From: Elymus sibiricus
Taxonomy: Eukaryota; Streptophyta; Magnoliopsida; Poales; Poaceae
Length of the DNA: 64,000 bases
Reading direction: 5' to 3'
Assembly: GCA_039707655.1 (NCBI GenBank)
Contig: CM077666.1
Location: 398,989,886 to 399,053,885, forward strand
Shown: positions 46,180 through 56,482 of the stretch, piece after piece
How positions within the stretch are numbered: the stretch's first letter is position 1
Layout of the letters: each line of letters starts with the position of its first letter
The notes under the pieces: generated by a model
The model's input: only the letters and a program-made list of their open reading frames with translations
The model's database searches: none
What the model was told of the DNA's origin: nothing
Position numbers and translations under genes: made by a program

Positions 46180-47838
46180 TTAACCACTGTTGTCCACAGA
46201 TGAAAAGAGCTGTAGCCTGGACAGAAACTCTGGAGACACACGGGTAGGGCGGTAGTCCTTGTTGAGACAAACAGCCGTTGCCTTTGCTTCCACAATCAAC
46301 TGACATGAGAAATAAGATACGCAAAGTCCGCAAATATCAATCTCAAAAATACTTTTATCATGATATATGAATATTTGACTACATAGAATGGTGGCACAGA
46401 AATGCGTAGGAATAATTTATACGTGAAACAGAATACAAGTTGTACATATTTGACACAATGCACTCCAGTATGCTACTGAATGTCGTTGCTGCCTTATTTC
46501 AACTGCAAACATGCTTGAAACATACGTTGCATCTTATTATTCTGTTCTGAATTTATAATACCTCATGGTTAGGCAGCTTCTCAATGCAGTGCTCGAATAT
46601 CATCCTTATACCTTTGATGCTTGCAAGCCTCACCTTGACAACAAATTTGTCACCACTCTGACAGCGCAAGAAAATACAAAATGGAATTGAGATCTGAAGA
46701 TAATCCATGAAAGTATATGTTGAAGTCTGAACTTGTAATGTTACTGGTTTCAGTACTGCAACAAGTATCTTAACTTCTATTCTTTGCTCAACATAGGAAA
46801 GGAGGGCATTACTCTCAAAGGCGCGAAGTACTTGAGGTGCATCTCAGAGAGGGCCAGTGACTCACCACTGCGAGCTACTGCATCTGCACTTATTCCTACG
46901 CTCTCAAGTAGCTCATGACGGCCTACTCATTTGAAGGCATACAACCCAATGAGAGATGTCAATATGTTATCCAAAGTACAATCATGCTTTGTTCTGATTA
47001 TATAGATATGTTACGTAATGAGATATGAATTTCTTTTTAGAATGAGTATGAGTTCTTAAGATGGCATCTGAATCACGTTCACTGACGAAGTGTACAACAA
47101 TGAGAGATTCAGCTGGAATTTGGTCTGAACTCACCATGTTGGCAGTAGCTAGCATAGATAGCATTATTGACAACTCCATACTGGTCGAGTTCATAGTCGC
47201 GCACCTTCATCTCAACTTCGAAAAGCTTATCCACTCTGAAAAATCAGAAGGACCAGAGACAGTGTGAGCCACTCACATCCATGTGCATTCCAAACTTAAC
47301 TGAATGAACTGAGCATAGTTTTCACTTTTCAGTATATCATCCAAAGATACTACCAAATTGTGTAGTTCATTAGTAAAAATACTGACACCTCTTTCCTGCT
47401 TTCAACAAACCACCGATGTCTGAAGCTACTCTACTTGACAGACATAGTTTGTAGCTAAAGATGACAAACATGGAAGCACCGTGCACACATCAATTAGATA
47501 AACAAGAATAGGCAGGCGCATGTACCACATGCTCAGCAAAAATTGGTTAAATCCCCTTTCCAGTTTGCATCCGATTCGCCACGGAGCACGGGCGATAACT
47601 TCGATGCTCTCTTGTACGAAATTCAACAAAGAACGAACCTCAAACCGGCGTCGAGGCTGGCCGACTGGGCGGAGACGGCGAGGGGGCGGCACAAGCCTCG
47701 GGTGGCGGCCGAGGCGAGCGCCGGCGGGCGGAGCGGTGCAGTGCGGCCGGCCGGCCAGCTGCCCCTTCCTGCTCCGGCGCGGATCGGCGGGAGCGGCGAG
47801 CAGGCGTTGGGGACGAGGCGCCAAATCTGGCCGTACAT
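46180..47838 (-). CDS. Acyl-lipid (acyl-ACP) thioesterase, single-hotdog plastid enzyme
   Basis: Five exons with matching phases give about 208 residues: 47639-47838, 47135-47235, 46813-46922, 46562-46657 and 46180-46299. The start ATG opens [19 protein letters not shown] and an Arg/Ala/Pro-rich stretch of about 65 residues, a likely plastid transit peptide. The hotdog domain has [40 protein letters not shown] (the family's active-site stretch, with Asp in ELDQYG), [42 protein letters not shown] and [20 protein letters not shown]. Proteins of this type (Arabidopsis ALT1-4) cleave acyl-ACP to free fatty or beta-keto fatty acids, precursors of cuticle lipids and methylketones. Its start codon is 211 bp from that of the PEX19-related gene on the other strand. 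The copy at 23496 is a frameshifted paralogue. Confidence 0.92.
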
Positions 47839-48049
47839 CGTGGCGGAGTATGGTGAGTGGACCGGTGCGGCGCGGACGGGGACGGGTACTTGGCCTGGCC
47901 ACCCGACTCGTATTATTTCGCCAGCCATCAATTCTCCCCCTCCCTCGGACTCGGCCCCGCCCTCTCTTCCCGCCGCCAAAACCGAACGCGACATTCCAAA
48001 TCCCCAAACCCTCTAACCGCCCCGGCCCCCTCGAACCGTCGCGGCCTCC
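47839..48049. promoter_or_regulatory. Short head-to-head intergenic region, probable bidirectional promoter
   Basis: Only 211 bp lie between the start codon of the thioesterase (minus strand) and that of the PEX19-related gene (plus strand). Both leaders and promoters must fit here or overlap the first exons. The region is GC-rich toward both genes. No clear TATA box was seen. Shared regulation is an inference from spacing. Confidence 0.55.
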
Positions 48050-49040
48050 ATGGCCTCGACCGCCCCCTCCGGCGACGACAAGCCCGCGGAGAACGCCCCG
48101 GGCAACCCCACCGGCCCCGATCCCCACAGGTCGGACCCTATCCACCCGCATTCCCCCCAAACATCTCGGGTTCCGATACGAATCTGCGTAGCCCTAACGC
48201 CGGGTTCCTCCGCAGGAATATCGATCCCCCGGCGCCGCCTTCAGCGCCGGTGACGTCGTCGGGTGATGATGGTACGTCGGTGACGGGGACGATGGAGGAT
48301 TTCTACCCGCCGCCGCTGTGGGCCTTGGAGGAGCGGCCGTGTAGCTCGTGCGCGCTCAAGAAGATGCTCCGCGAGAAGTGGGAGGCGACGCGCGGCCTCG
48401 ATCCCCTGGCATGTCCCCGAAGGTCGAAACCTGTCCATCCACCTCTGAAGCCTCGAGTTCCGCGGCGAATTCGTCGCGATCCTGACTCTAGTTCCCTCTG
48501 CAGTGACGACGGGGTACCATCGTCGCCGTCAGCGCCGGTGCAGGGGCCGGGGACGGAGCTTCAGGACCCGCTGGTGCGCCCGGCAACATGGTGGTGCGCC
48601 CCGTGCGAGCAGCACAAGAAGTCGTTGCGCGACTGGCGTCTCCGAAGGTCGGAATCTATCTATCCACGTCCATATCTCTCGAGTCCGCTACGAATTCCCA
48701 TAGGCCTCACGGTAGCTCTCTCTGCAGGGAGGGCAAGCTCCCCCCGCCGCCCCCGCCATCGGGGGTGCCGTTTTACTTTGGGATACCAGTGCTTGGTAGC
48801 ACTAAGTCGATACTGAAGCTGGGGCGGAGGCTGCAGGAGCAGGCGCGGCGCGGGAAGAAGCGGCCTCTCTCGGTGGCGGAAGAGAGGGGGTATCGCGAGT
48901 GCGACGTGGGCAAGAAGGTGATGCGCCATAAGCGGGACGGGCCGCCCCGGGACACGGCCGGCTTTGGCGCCGCAACTAGAGTACGCGATGCGCTCACGAA
49001 GATGATGCCTGATAAGCGGAGGGGTGCGCGCCGCGTGGAC

Positions 49041-49570
49041 CAAGGAAAAAAAATTCGACGAAATTTCCGAAATTTCTCGAAATTTCGCTCATTTCGAGGG
49101 TCCTCGAAATATTTGTGTTTCGTTTAAATTATTTCGGTATTTCAAACTCGTCCTTATAAATGAATGGTCGTATCTTTCTAAATCACATTCTTCAGCATAG
49201 CACGGTGGTAGGAAGTTGTTATTCCATCCTTCAAGTCTACGGTTCGAGTCCCAGATACTCTCATTTTGTTTTTTTAGTACTTAATTCTTCCTGGTGTACG
49301 AAAATTTGGCAAAAATAGTAGCTTAACTGGGATTCGAACCTGGGTCTACAGAGATTGAAGTAATGGACGCACCACTGCGACAGGTGAGTTCTTGTGTAAA
49401 AAAGTTGCTAGCATATGTTTTATTCAACACCTTAAATTTGAATATAAGCAAATTTAAATAAAAATTTCGTTGATTTGCTCGAAATGTTTTTCGAAATTTA
49501 CGAAATTTCGGAAATTTCGGTGCTTTCGAGGGTGAGCGAAATTTTGTTGGCTTCGAAAGTCGAAACCTGG
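49041..49570. mobile_element. hAT-type non-autonomous element in exon 4 of the PEX19-related gene
   Basis: The 8-bp direct repeat GCGTGGAC flanks the insert at 49033-49040 and 49571-49578, the duplication length of hAT transposons. The ends CAAGG..CCTGG are a short imperfect inverted repeat. The body is full of GAAATTTCG words, inverted between halves. Removing the insert and one repeat copy restores the reading frame (GTGGAC then TACTCGAAG). Two tRNA-like segments face each other inside: an A-box-like TAGCACGGTGG at 49198 with B-box GGTTCGAGTCC at 49241, and on the minus strand B-box GGTTCGAATCC at 49330-49340. No transposase is encoded. Confidence 0.75.
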
Positions 49571-52500
49571 GCGTGGACTACTCGAAGTTGACGCCGCTCG
49601 TGGGGTCGCGGGAGCCCAGCTCCAGCGACGCGGCTGGAGAAGACGTTTTGCACGACGAGGTGCCGCAAATCATCGAAGTACAGCCAAAGGGGCTCCATGA
49701 GGGCAGCTCCGCCCAGAGGTTTGCCCTACAGGTCTCAACGGAGTTCATGCGGCTGCTGGACCCACAGGTGAGTTCTAGCGCCGCAGCTGGAGGCGATCTG
49801 GACGGGAGGCTGGATGAGGAGGCGATAGACAATTTGCTGAATGGGGAGGGCATGGAGGTATGTTGTTTTCTTGCGTGTGTTTCATGGCGATATGAATATG
49901 CTGGGGAAGAGTTTCGATGATATGCAGCTTTATCCCGCCGATCAGATCTTTCTTGGGAGTCAGATTATATTGTATATAATGCACTTCGGTAAATTCAACT
50001 TCTGAAGTCTGACTCAATCTTTTTAAGGGAAATGTCTGTGTGATATACTGATATATCGAGAAGCACTTCCTTGCCATGTTCTTGAATATGCCGAATTCAT
50101 GATGTCCTTGTTAGATTCTAGAAGATCACTTTGCTAACGACGGCCATAAGAATAGTTCTCCGTACTGTATTTTAGGGGAAATTCTCCACTGTCTTAAGAA
50201 GGAACATTTCTCTAAATTTACATTGGCAGGATGTAAAAGATGTCTTGTGATTCTGTATAGAGGGACTGCTACTTATCTGGCAGCAGCATAATTTACTTGG
50301 CATCTCAACCAGATAGTTCCCTTCTTTTGGCATTTCATTTGCTGAAACGAATTTTTCTTTTTCTAAACTGAAATGTAAACCCAGTTTTGCAAGATAATGG
50401 ACACCATAGCCTTTGTTTCTAAAATGAACAAACTTTTGCTGAACTGAGATCTATGTAAGAAATGGTTAATGCTCCCTCTCCCTCAATAATTACTTTTGCT
50501 TATCTATCCATTGGTATGTTTCTTTTTCTACAATAACTGTGGATCAAAACACACTTACGAGTAAAGGAAAAACTTTCTTTACCCCACCCCCATCTATAGT
50601 ATTTCTGTGCCTCGTTTAACTTTGCCGCATGTTGTGGATTTCTGTCACCATTTTATTTTATTTTCTTTATCAAGTCCTATTTTTTGTGAATTAACCTCAG
50701 TAAATAAACACCCCAGACGGAGCAATGACATATCCTGCAAAATTTCCAGGACATTCTCAAAACATCGATACCAAAAGCTTATTCCAAGGAGATTCTTTGA
50801 CTTAATAATGGAGTGTGTTGGACAATACCGAAAGTGGCTGTTAGATAACAGACACAAGTTAGATAAGGAAAAATATGAGCAGTGCCTGAAGCAGCTTGTA
50901 CCCATGGTGCAACTTACTTTGGTTTATGATAAGGAGCCTGCGAATTTGTCCAAGATAATGAAACTCATGTACAAGGTCGGAGAATATGGTCCACCTCCCA
51001 GTGGTGTCATTCATGCTATATCTCCTCGTCTTTATCAGAGTACCATGGAGCAACTGTAAGTCCTTAAACTATGGCTTAATGCTAGGATTGATATCCTCTG
51101 TGTTTAATTTAGGTGTTGTAATTGTTAACTTGAATTTAGTTGAATAATTATGTTCTGTTGGAAAAAGGATGTTCCCATCAAATAGGAATGTCTTTCTTCG
51201 GTGGTATTGGAAATAATATTTCTGGAACACTCGTATGATCCATCCCAAACTTATCCTCTCGGTAGTAACTATATAATTCTGGTCAGCACCCCACAATCTT
51301 AAATTTTTGAATGAAGGCTTTTCGCCTATAAATAAGGCATTGTAGATAAAAAGCCCAAGTACAATCTTACTTGCAAGCATTCTTTATTCTTTTTTCTACA
51401 GAACTAGGATGCTTGCTAGTTCAGTTTTCAACTGTATTTATTGCATGTGCAGTTATGTGGAATTCCAAAACTCAAAACTTGTTTTACTAAGGGTTGATCT
51501 ATTGTTAGCATTTTCTCTTCTTTTGAGTTTATTGGTGTATATAATTCTGGTCAGCGCCGCTGCTGGAGTAGTAGACGTTTTGCATGATAAGGTGCCGCAA
51601 GTCATCAAAGTACAGACAAAGGGGCTCCATGAGGGCTGCTCCGCTCTGAGGTTTGCCCTACAGGTCTCAACGGAGTTCATGCAGTTGCTGGACCCACATG
51701 TGTGTACTTCTAGCGCCGCAGCTGGAGGTGATCTGGATGGGAGGCTGGATGAGGAGGCGATAGACAATTTGCTGAATGGGGAGGGCATGGAGGTATGTTG
51801 TTTTCTTGTGTGTGTTTCATGCTGGTATGATATAGATGCTGGGAAAGAGTTTTGATGATCTGCAGCTTTGTCCCGCCGATCAGCTCTTTCTTGGGAGTCA
51901 GATTATATTGTATATAGTGCACGGTGGTGAAATTCAACTTCTGAACTCGACTCAATCTTTTTCAGGGAAATGTCTGTGATATATCGAGAAGCACTTCCTT
52001 GCCATGTTCTTGCATATGAGGAATTCATGATGTCCTTGTTAGATTCTAGATCACTTTGCTAACAATGGCCATAAGAATAGTTCTCCGTACTGTTTTTAAG
52101 GGGAAATTCTCCACTGTTTTAAGAAGGAATATTTCTCTAAATTTACATTCGGAGGATGTAAAAGATGTCTTGTAATTCTATATAGAGGGGCTGCTACTTA
52201 TTTGGCAGCAGCATAATTGACTTGGCATCTCAACCAGATAGCTCCCTTCTTTTCGCATTTCATTCGGTGAAACGAGTTTTTCTTTTTCTAAACTGAAATA
52301 TAAACCCACTTTTGCAAGATAATGGGCACCATGGCCATTGTTTCTAAAATGAACTGAGTTTTGCTGAACTGAGATCTATGTAATGAATGGTTAATGCTCC
52401 CCCTCTCTCAATAGTTACTTTTGCTTATCTATCTGTTGGTATGTTTCTTGTTCTACAATAACTGTGAATCAAAACACAATTATGAGCAAAGGAAAAACTT

Positions 52501-53211
52501 TCTTTAACCCACCCCCCATGTAAGTAGTATATCTGTGCTTAGTATTTACTTTGCCTCATGTTGTGGATTTCTATCATCATTTTAATTTATTTGTTTATCA
52601 AGTCCTATTTTTTCTGAACTAGCCTCTGACTAAATAAACACCCCAGACGGATCAATGACATATCCTGCAAACTTTGCAGGACATTCTCAAAACATCGATA
52701 CCAAAAGCTTACTCCAAGGAGATTGTTTATTACTTAATAATGGAGTGTGTTGGACAATACCGAAAGTGGCTTTTGGATAACAAAAACAAGGTGGATAAGG
52801 AAAAATATGAGCAGTACCTGCAGCAACTTGTACCCATGGTGCACCTTACTCTGGTTTATGATAAGGAGCCTGAGAATTTGTCCAAGATAATGAAACTCAT
52901 GTACAAGGTCGGAGAATATGGTCCACCTCCCAGTGGTGTCATTCATGCTATATCTCCTTGTCTTTATCAGAGTACCATGGAGCAACTGTAAGTCCTTAAA
53001 CTATGGCTTAATGCTAGGATTGATACCCTCTGTGTTTAATTTAGGTTTTGTTTTTGTAATTGTTAACTTGAATTTAGTTGAATAATTATGTGCTGTGGGA
53101 AAAAAGGATGTTCCCATCAAATAGGAATGTCTTTCTTCGGTAGTATTGGAAATACTATTTCTGGAACTCGTATGATCCACCCCAAACTTACCCTCTCGGT
53201 AGTAACTAGTA

Positions 53212-53329
53212 CTCCCTCCGTCCCATAATATAAGAGCGTTTTTGACACTATATTATGGGACGGAGGGAGTACCTCCGTCCCGAACCGTATCTACACAAAT
53301 CTAAGACAAGTAATTCGGGACGGAGGGAG
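53212..53329. mobile_element. Two Stowaway MITEs sharing a junction
   Basis: The first hairpin (53212-53269) is CTCCCTCCGTCCCATAATAT and its inverse. It is joined through TA to a second (53272-53329) with CCTCCGTCCCGAA and its inverse. The matching position in unit 1 (near 51270, AGTAACTATATAATTCTGG) is empty. Confidence 0.88.
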
Positions 53330-54414
53330 TATATAATTCTGGTCAGCACCCCCACAATCTTACTTTTTGAAATGAAGGCTTTTCGCCTGGATCTATAAAT
53401 AAGGCCATGTAGATAAAAAGCCCAAGTATAATCTTACTTGCAAGCATTTTTTATTCTTTTTTCTACACAACTAGGATGCTTGCTAGTTTAAGTTTTCAAC
53501 TGTATTTATTGCATGTGCAGTTATGTGGAATTCCCAAACTCAAAACTAGATTTTACTAAGTGTTGATCTATTGTTAGCATTTTCTGCTCTTTTGAGTTTA
53601 TTGGTGTATATAATTATGGTCAGCACCGCTGCTGGAGTAGTAGACGTTTTGCATGATAAGGTGCCGCAAGTCATCAAAGTAGAGACAGAGTGGCTCCATG
53701 AGGGCTCCTCTGCCAAGAGGTGGGTCGGACAGGTCTCAACGGAGTTCATGCGCCTGCTGGGCCCAGAGGTGGGTTCTGGCGCCGCAGCTGGAGGTGATCT
53801 GGACCGGAGGCTGCCTGAGGACGCGATAGACAATTTGCTGAATGTGGAGGGCATGCAGGTATGTTGTTTTCTTGTGTATTTTTCATGGCGATATGAAATA
53901 CACTGGGAGAGAGTTTTGATGATGTACAGCTTTGTCTCGCTGATCAGCTCTTTCTTTGGAGTCAGATTATATTGTATATAATGCACTGTGGTGAAATCCA
54001 ACTTCTGAAGTCGACTCAATCTTTTTCAGGGAAATGTCTGTGATATATCGAGAAGCACCTCCTTGCCATGTTCTTTCATATGACGAATTCATAATGTCCT
54101 TGTTAGATTCTAGAGCAGTTTGCTATAACTGTCAGCTACAAGAATAATTCTCCACTGTTTTAAGGAAAAGAATAATTCTCCACTATTTTAAGAAGGCATA
54201 TTCCTCTAAATTTATATTCGTAGGATGTAAAAGGTGTTGTGATCCTGTACAGCGGGACTGCTACTTTGGGGGCAACATAAATTACTTGGCATCTCAACTA
54301 GATAGTTCCCTTCTTTTCGCAGTTCATTTGCTGAAACGATCGAGTTTTTTTTTTACCAAACTGAAACGTAAACCAACTTTTGCAAGATATAATGGATACC
54401 ATGGCTTTTGTTTC

Positions 54415-54680
54415 GGGGCTGTTTGGTTCTAGACCTTGTATTGCCACACTTTGCGACATATTTTTGCCAAGCTTGCCTAAGGTTAGTTCAATAAAATGAG
54501 AGCCACAAGTTGGCAAGCCTAAGGAAATCTTGCCACACTTTTTGTGTGTATGTCATGTGGGGCCCTAGTATGGCTTGCCTAAGGTGTGGCTTCAACCAAA
54601 CACCCACCTAAGTGGGTCAAACTTGCCTAACCTTAGGTGTGGCAACCTTTGGCAAACTTTAGTTTCAAATCAAACAGCCC
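54415..54680. mobile_element. MITE with GGGGCTGTTTGG ends in the third unit
   Basis: The ends GGGCTGTTTGGTT and AATCAAACAGCCC are inverted, and the interior repeats TTGCCTAAGG-type words in both directions. Units 1 and 2 have no insert at the same site (GTTTCTAAAATGAAC). Superfamily is uncertain (Tourist- or hAT-like). Confidence 0.8.
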
Positions 54681-55715
54681 AAGATGAACGGGGCTTAACT
54701 GAGATCTATCTATATAATAAATGGTTAATGCCCCCTCCCTCAATAATTACTTTTTCCTACCTATCCATTGTTATGTTTCCCTTTGTGCAATAACTGTGGA
54801 TCAAAACACACTTATGAGCACAGGAAAAACTTTCTTTACCCCACCCCTCATGTAAGTAGTATTTCTGTGTTTAGTTTTTATCTGCCTCATGTCGTGCATT
54901 TCTATTATCATTTTATTTTACTTCTGTATCAAGTCCTATTTTTTCGGAACTAGCCTCAGAGTAAATAAACACTCCAGACAGGGCAATGACATATCCTGCG
55001 AAATTTGTAGGACATTGTCAAGACATCGATACCAAAAGTTTATTCCAAGGAGATTCTTTATGAGCTCTTTGTGGAGTATGTTGGACAATACCCAAAGTGG
55101 CTGGAAGATAATAAGGAAAGGTTAGATAAGGAAAACTATGACCAGTACGTGAAGCAGTTTGAGTCCATGGTGAACCTTACTACTGTTTATAATGAAGAGC
55201 CTGAGAATTTCTCCACGATAATGAAACTCATGTACAAGATCGGAGAATATGGTCCACCTCCCAGTGGTGTCATTCATGCTGCATCTCCTCATGTTTATGA
55301 GAGTACCATGGAGAAAGTGTAAGTCCTTAGCTTTTACTCTCATTGTCATTATATGTGACTGTCGATATTCTAAGTTTCTAATTATGGCTTAATGCAAAGA
55401 GGGATATCCTCTGTATTTAGTTTAGATTTTATTTTTGTAATTGTTAACTTGAATTTAGTTGAACAATTGTGTTTCTGTAGGGAAAAAGGATGTTCCCGTC
55501 AAATATCAATGTCTTTCAGGGTAGTATTGGAAATAATATTTCTGGACCTCGTATGTCCACACCAAACTTAGCCTCTCGGTAGTAATAACTATATAATTTT
55601 GGTCAGCAGCCTACAATCTTACTTTTTGGAATGAAGGCTTTTTGGACCTCAACTGAGTTAACAAAAGAGAACATTCATTGGCTGTCGTTAGTAAGTCAAC
55701 GGCTGCTACCTGCTA

Positions 55716-55808
55716 CTCCCTCTGTCCCAAAATAATTGTCTCAACTTTGTACTAGCTCTAGTACAAAGTTGTACTAAGCTTGAGACAGTTATTTTGGGAC
55801 GGAGGGAG
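55716..55808. mobile_element. Stowaway MITE in the last intron of the PEX19-related gene
   Basis: The 93-bp hairpin has ends CTCCCTCTGTCCCAAAATAA and its inverse, with TA on both sides. It is similar in plan to the one at 28220. Confidence 0.92.
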
Positions 55809-56366
55809 TATATAACTTGACATCCTGAAATTCACCGACATGCTTGCTTACCAAGAACAGATATAAGATTTCAGTTCCAAGGCTAAGTGGTAGTAGATGA
55901 AGCATCAATGCTCTGTTTGCTCAGTTGTGATGTAGTGCTTTACAACTTGGTAACCTTATTAACCGCATATTTTTCTAGTAGTACAAAACTATAATAAGGT
56001 GTATGCTGTTTGCAAGTTGAGTGCACCTTTTACAGGATCTCCTCTATTTTGCAGGAAAACTGGGATGATCGAGCTGCTGCAGAAGTATGACAAATTGTTC
56101 CATGTTGATACCAGTCCTTCCACCACATGAAGCAGTGTGGACCTCGAAACAGTTACCGTTCTCTACAAAGCATCCTTGCTGTTTAGTCTTGGAGATTACA
56201 TGAACATATATGGTAACACTGCACATCTGGCACACGGCCGGCTGTGCCTGTGCTTTCTAATAACTACTGTAGTAACTAGCCTGGGAAGTTTAATTGGATG
56301 AAAAACGAGCAACTATACTGTACCAGTTCCTTTATATCTGTGCTATTCTTGTATGCTTGTGATGTA

Positions 56367-56426
56367 CTCCCTCCGTCCCAAAATAAGTGTCTTAAGTTTG
56401 AGACACTTATTTTGGGACGGAGGGAG
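56367..56426. mobile_element. Very short Stowaway MITE
   Basis: The 60-bp perfect hairpin CTCCCTCCGTCCCAAAATAA with its inverse, between TA dinucleotides, lies between the 3' ends of the two convergent genes. Confidence 0.92.
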
Positions 56427-56482
56427 TAGTATGAATGTATCTTGTCTGCTGTAATCTGTGGTGCTGGGAAATGTCTGGGAGT

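Larger units (their letters stand above)
49600..55640 (+). repeat. Three tandem copies of an about 2-kb exon-A/exon-B unit
   Basis: Exon A ends at 49857, 51792 and 53858; exon B starts at 50750, 52680 and 55011. Introns are alignable along their length, for example GCCATAAGAATAGTTCTCCG and TTCTCAAAACATCGATACCA recur. The third unit is longer by the amount of two MITE insertions (53212 and 54415). A fourth partial copy of the unit start (TCTCGGTAGTAA..GGTCAGCA..CAATCTTACTTTTTGG) lies at 55575-55640 but has no exon A. Confidence 0.9.
48050..56130 (+). pseudogene. PEX19-related gene with triplicated C-terminal exon pair, interrupted by a mobile element
   Basis: Exons by splice site and phase: 48050-48129, 48216-48422, 48504-48647, 48728-49857 (interrupted at 49041-49570), then B1 50750-51055, A2 51555-51792, B2 52680-52987, A3 53624-53858, B3 55011-55318 and terminal 56055-56130. 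B exons match the peroxin-19 C-terminal domain: VGQYPKWLEDNKERLDKENY, ENFSTIMKLMYKIGEYGPPP. PEX19 binds peroxisomal membrane proteins in the cytosol and brings them to the membrane; the usual C-terminal CaaX prenylation box is absent (the protein ends DTSPSTT). The N-terminus, with two CxxC pairs (CSSC, CAPC) and FYFGIPVLGSTKSIL, was not recognised. B1 is two bases short and has a stop (ATTCTTTGA). B2 and B3 are open. All A and B exons share phases, so skipping B1-A2 would keep frame. Exon 4 cannot be read through the insert, so the copy is probably inactive unless splicing removes it. Confidence 0.75.

Noticed and set aside
47857..48816. 319-codon frame read continuously across the PEX19-related 5' region
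   Set aside because: It reads through three introns with good splice sites; only the exon parts fit the gene model starting at 48050.
49190..49385. Possible functional tRNA genes
   Set aside because: B-box matches are good but no complete cloverleaf could be drawn by eye; kept only as tRNA-like segments.
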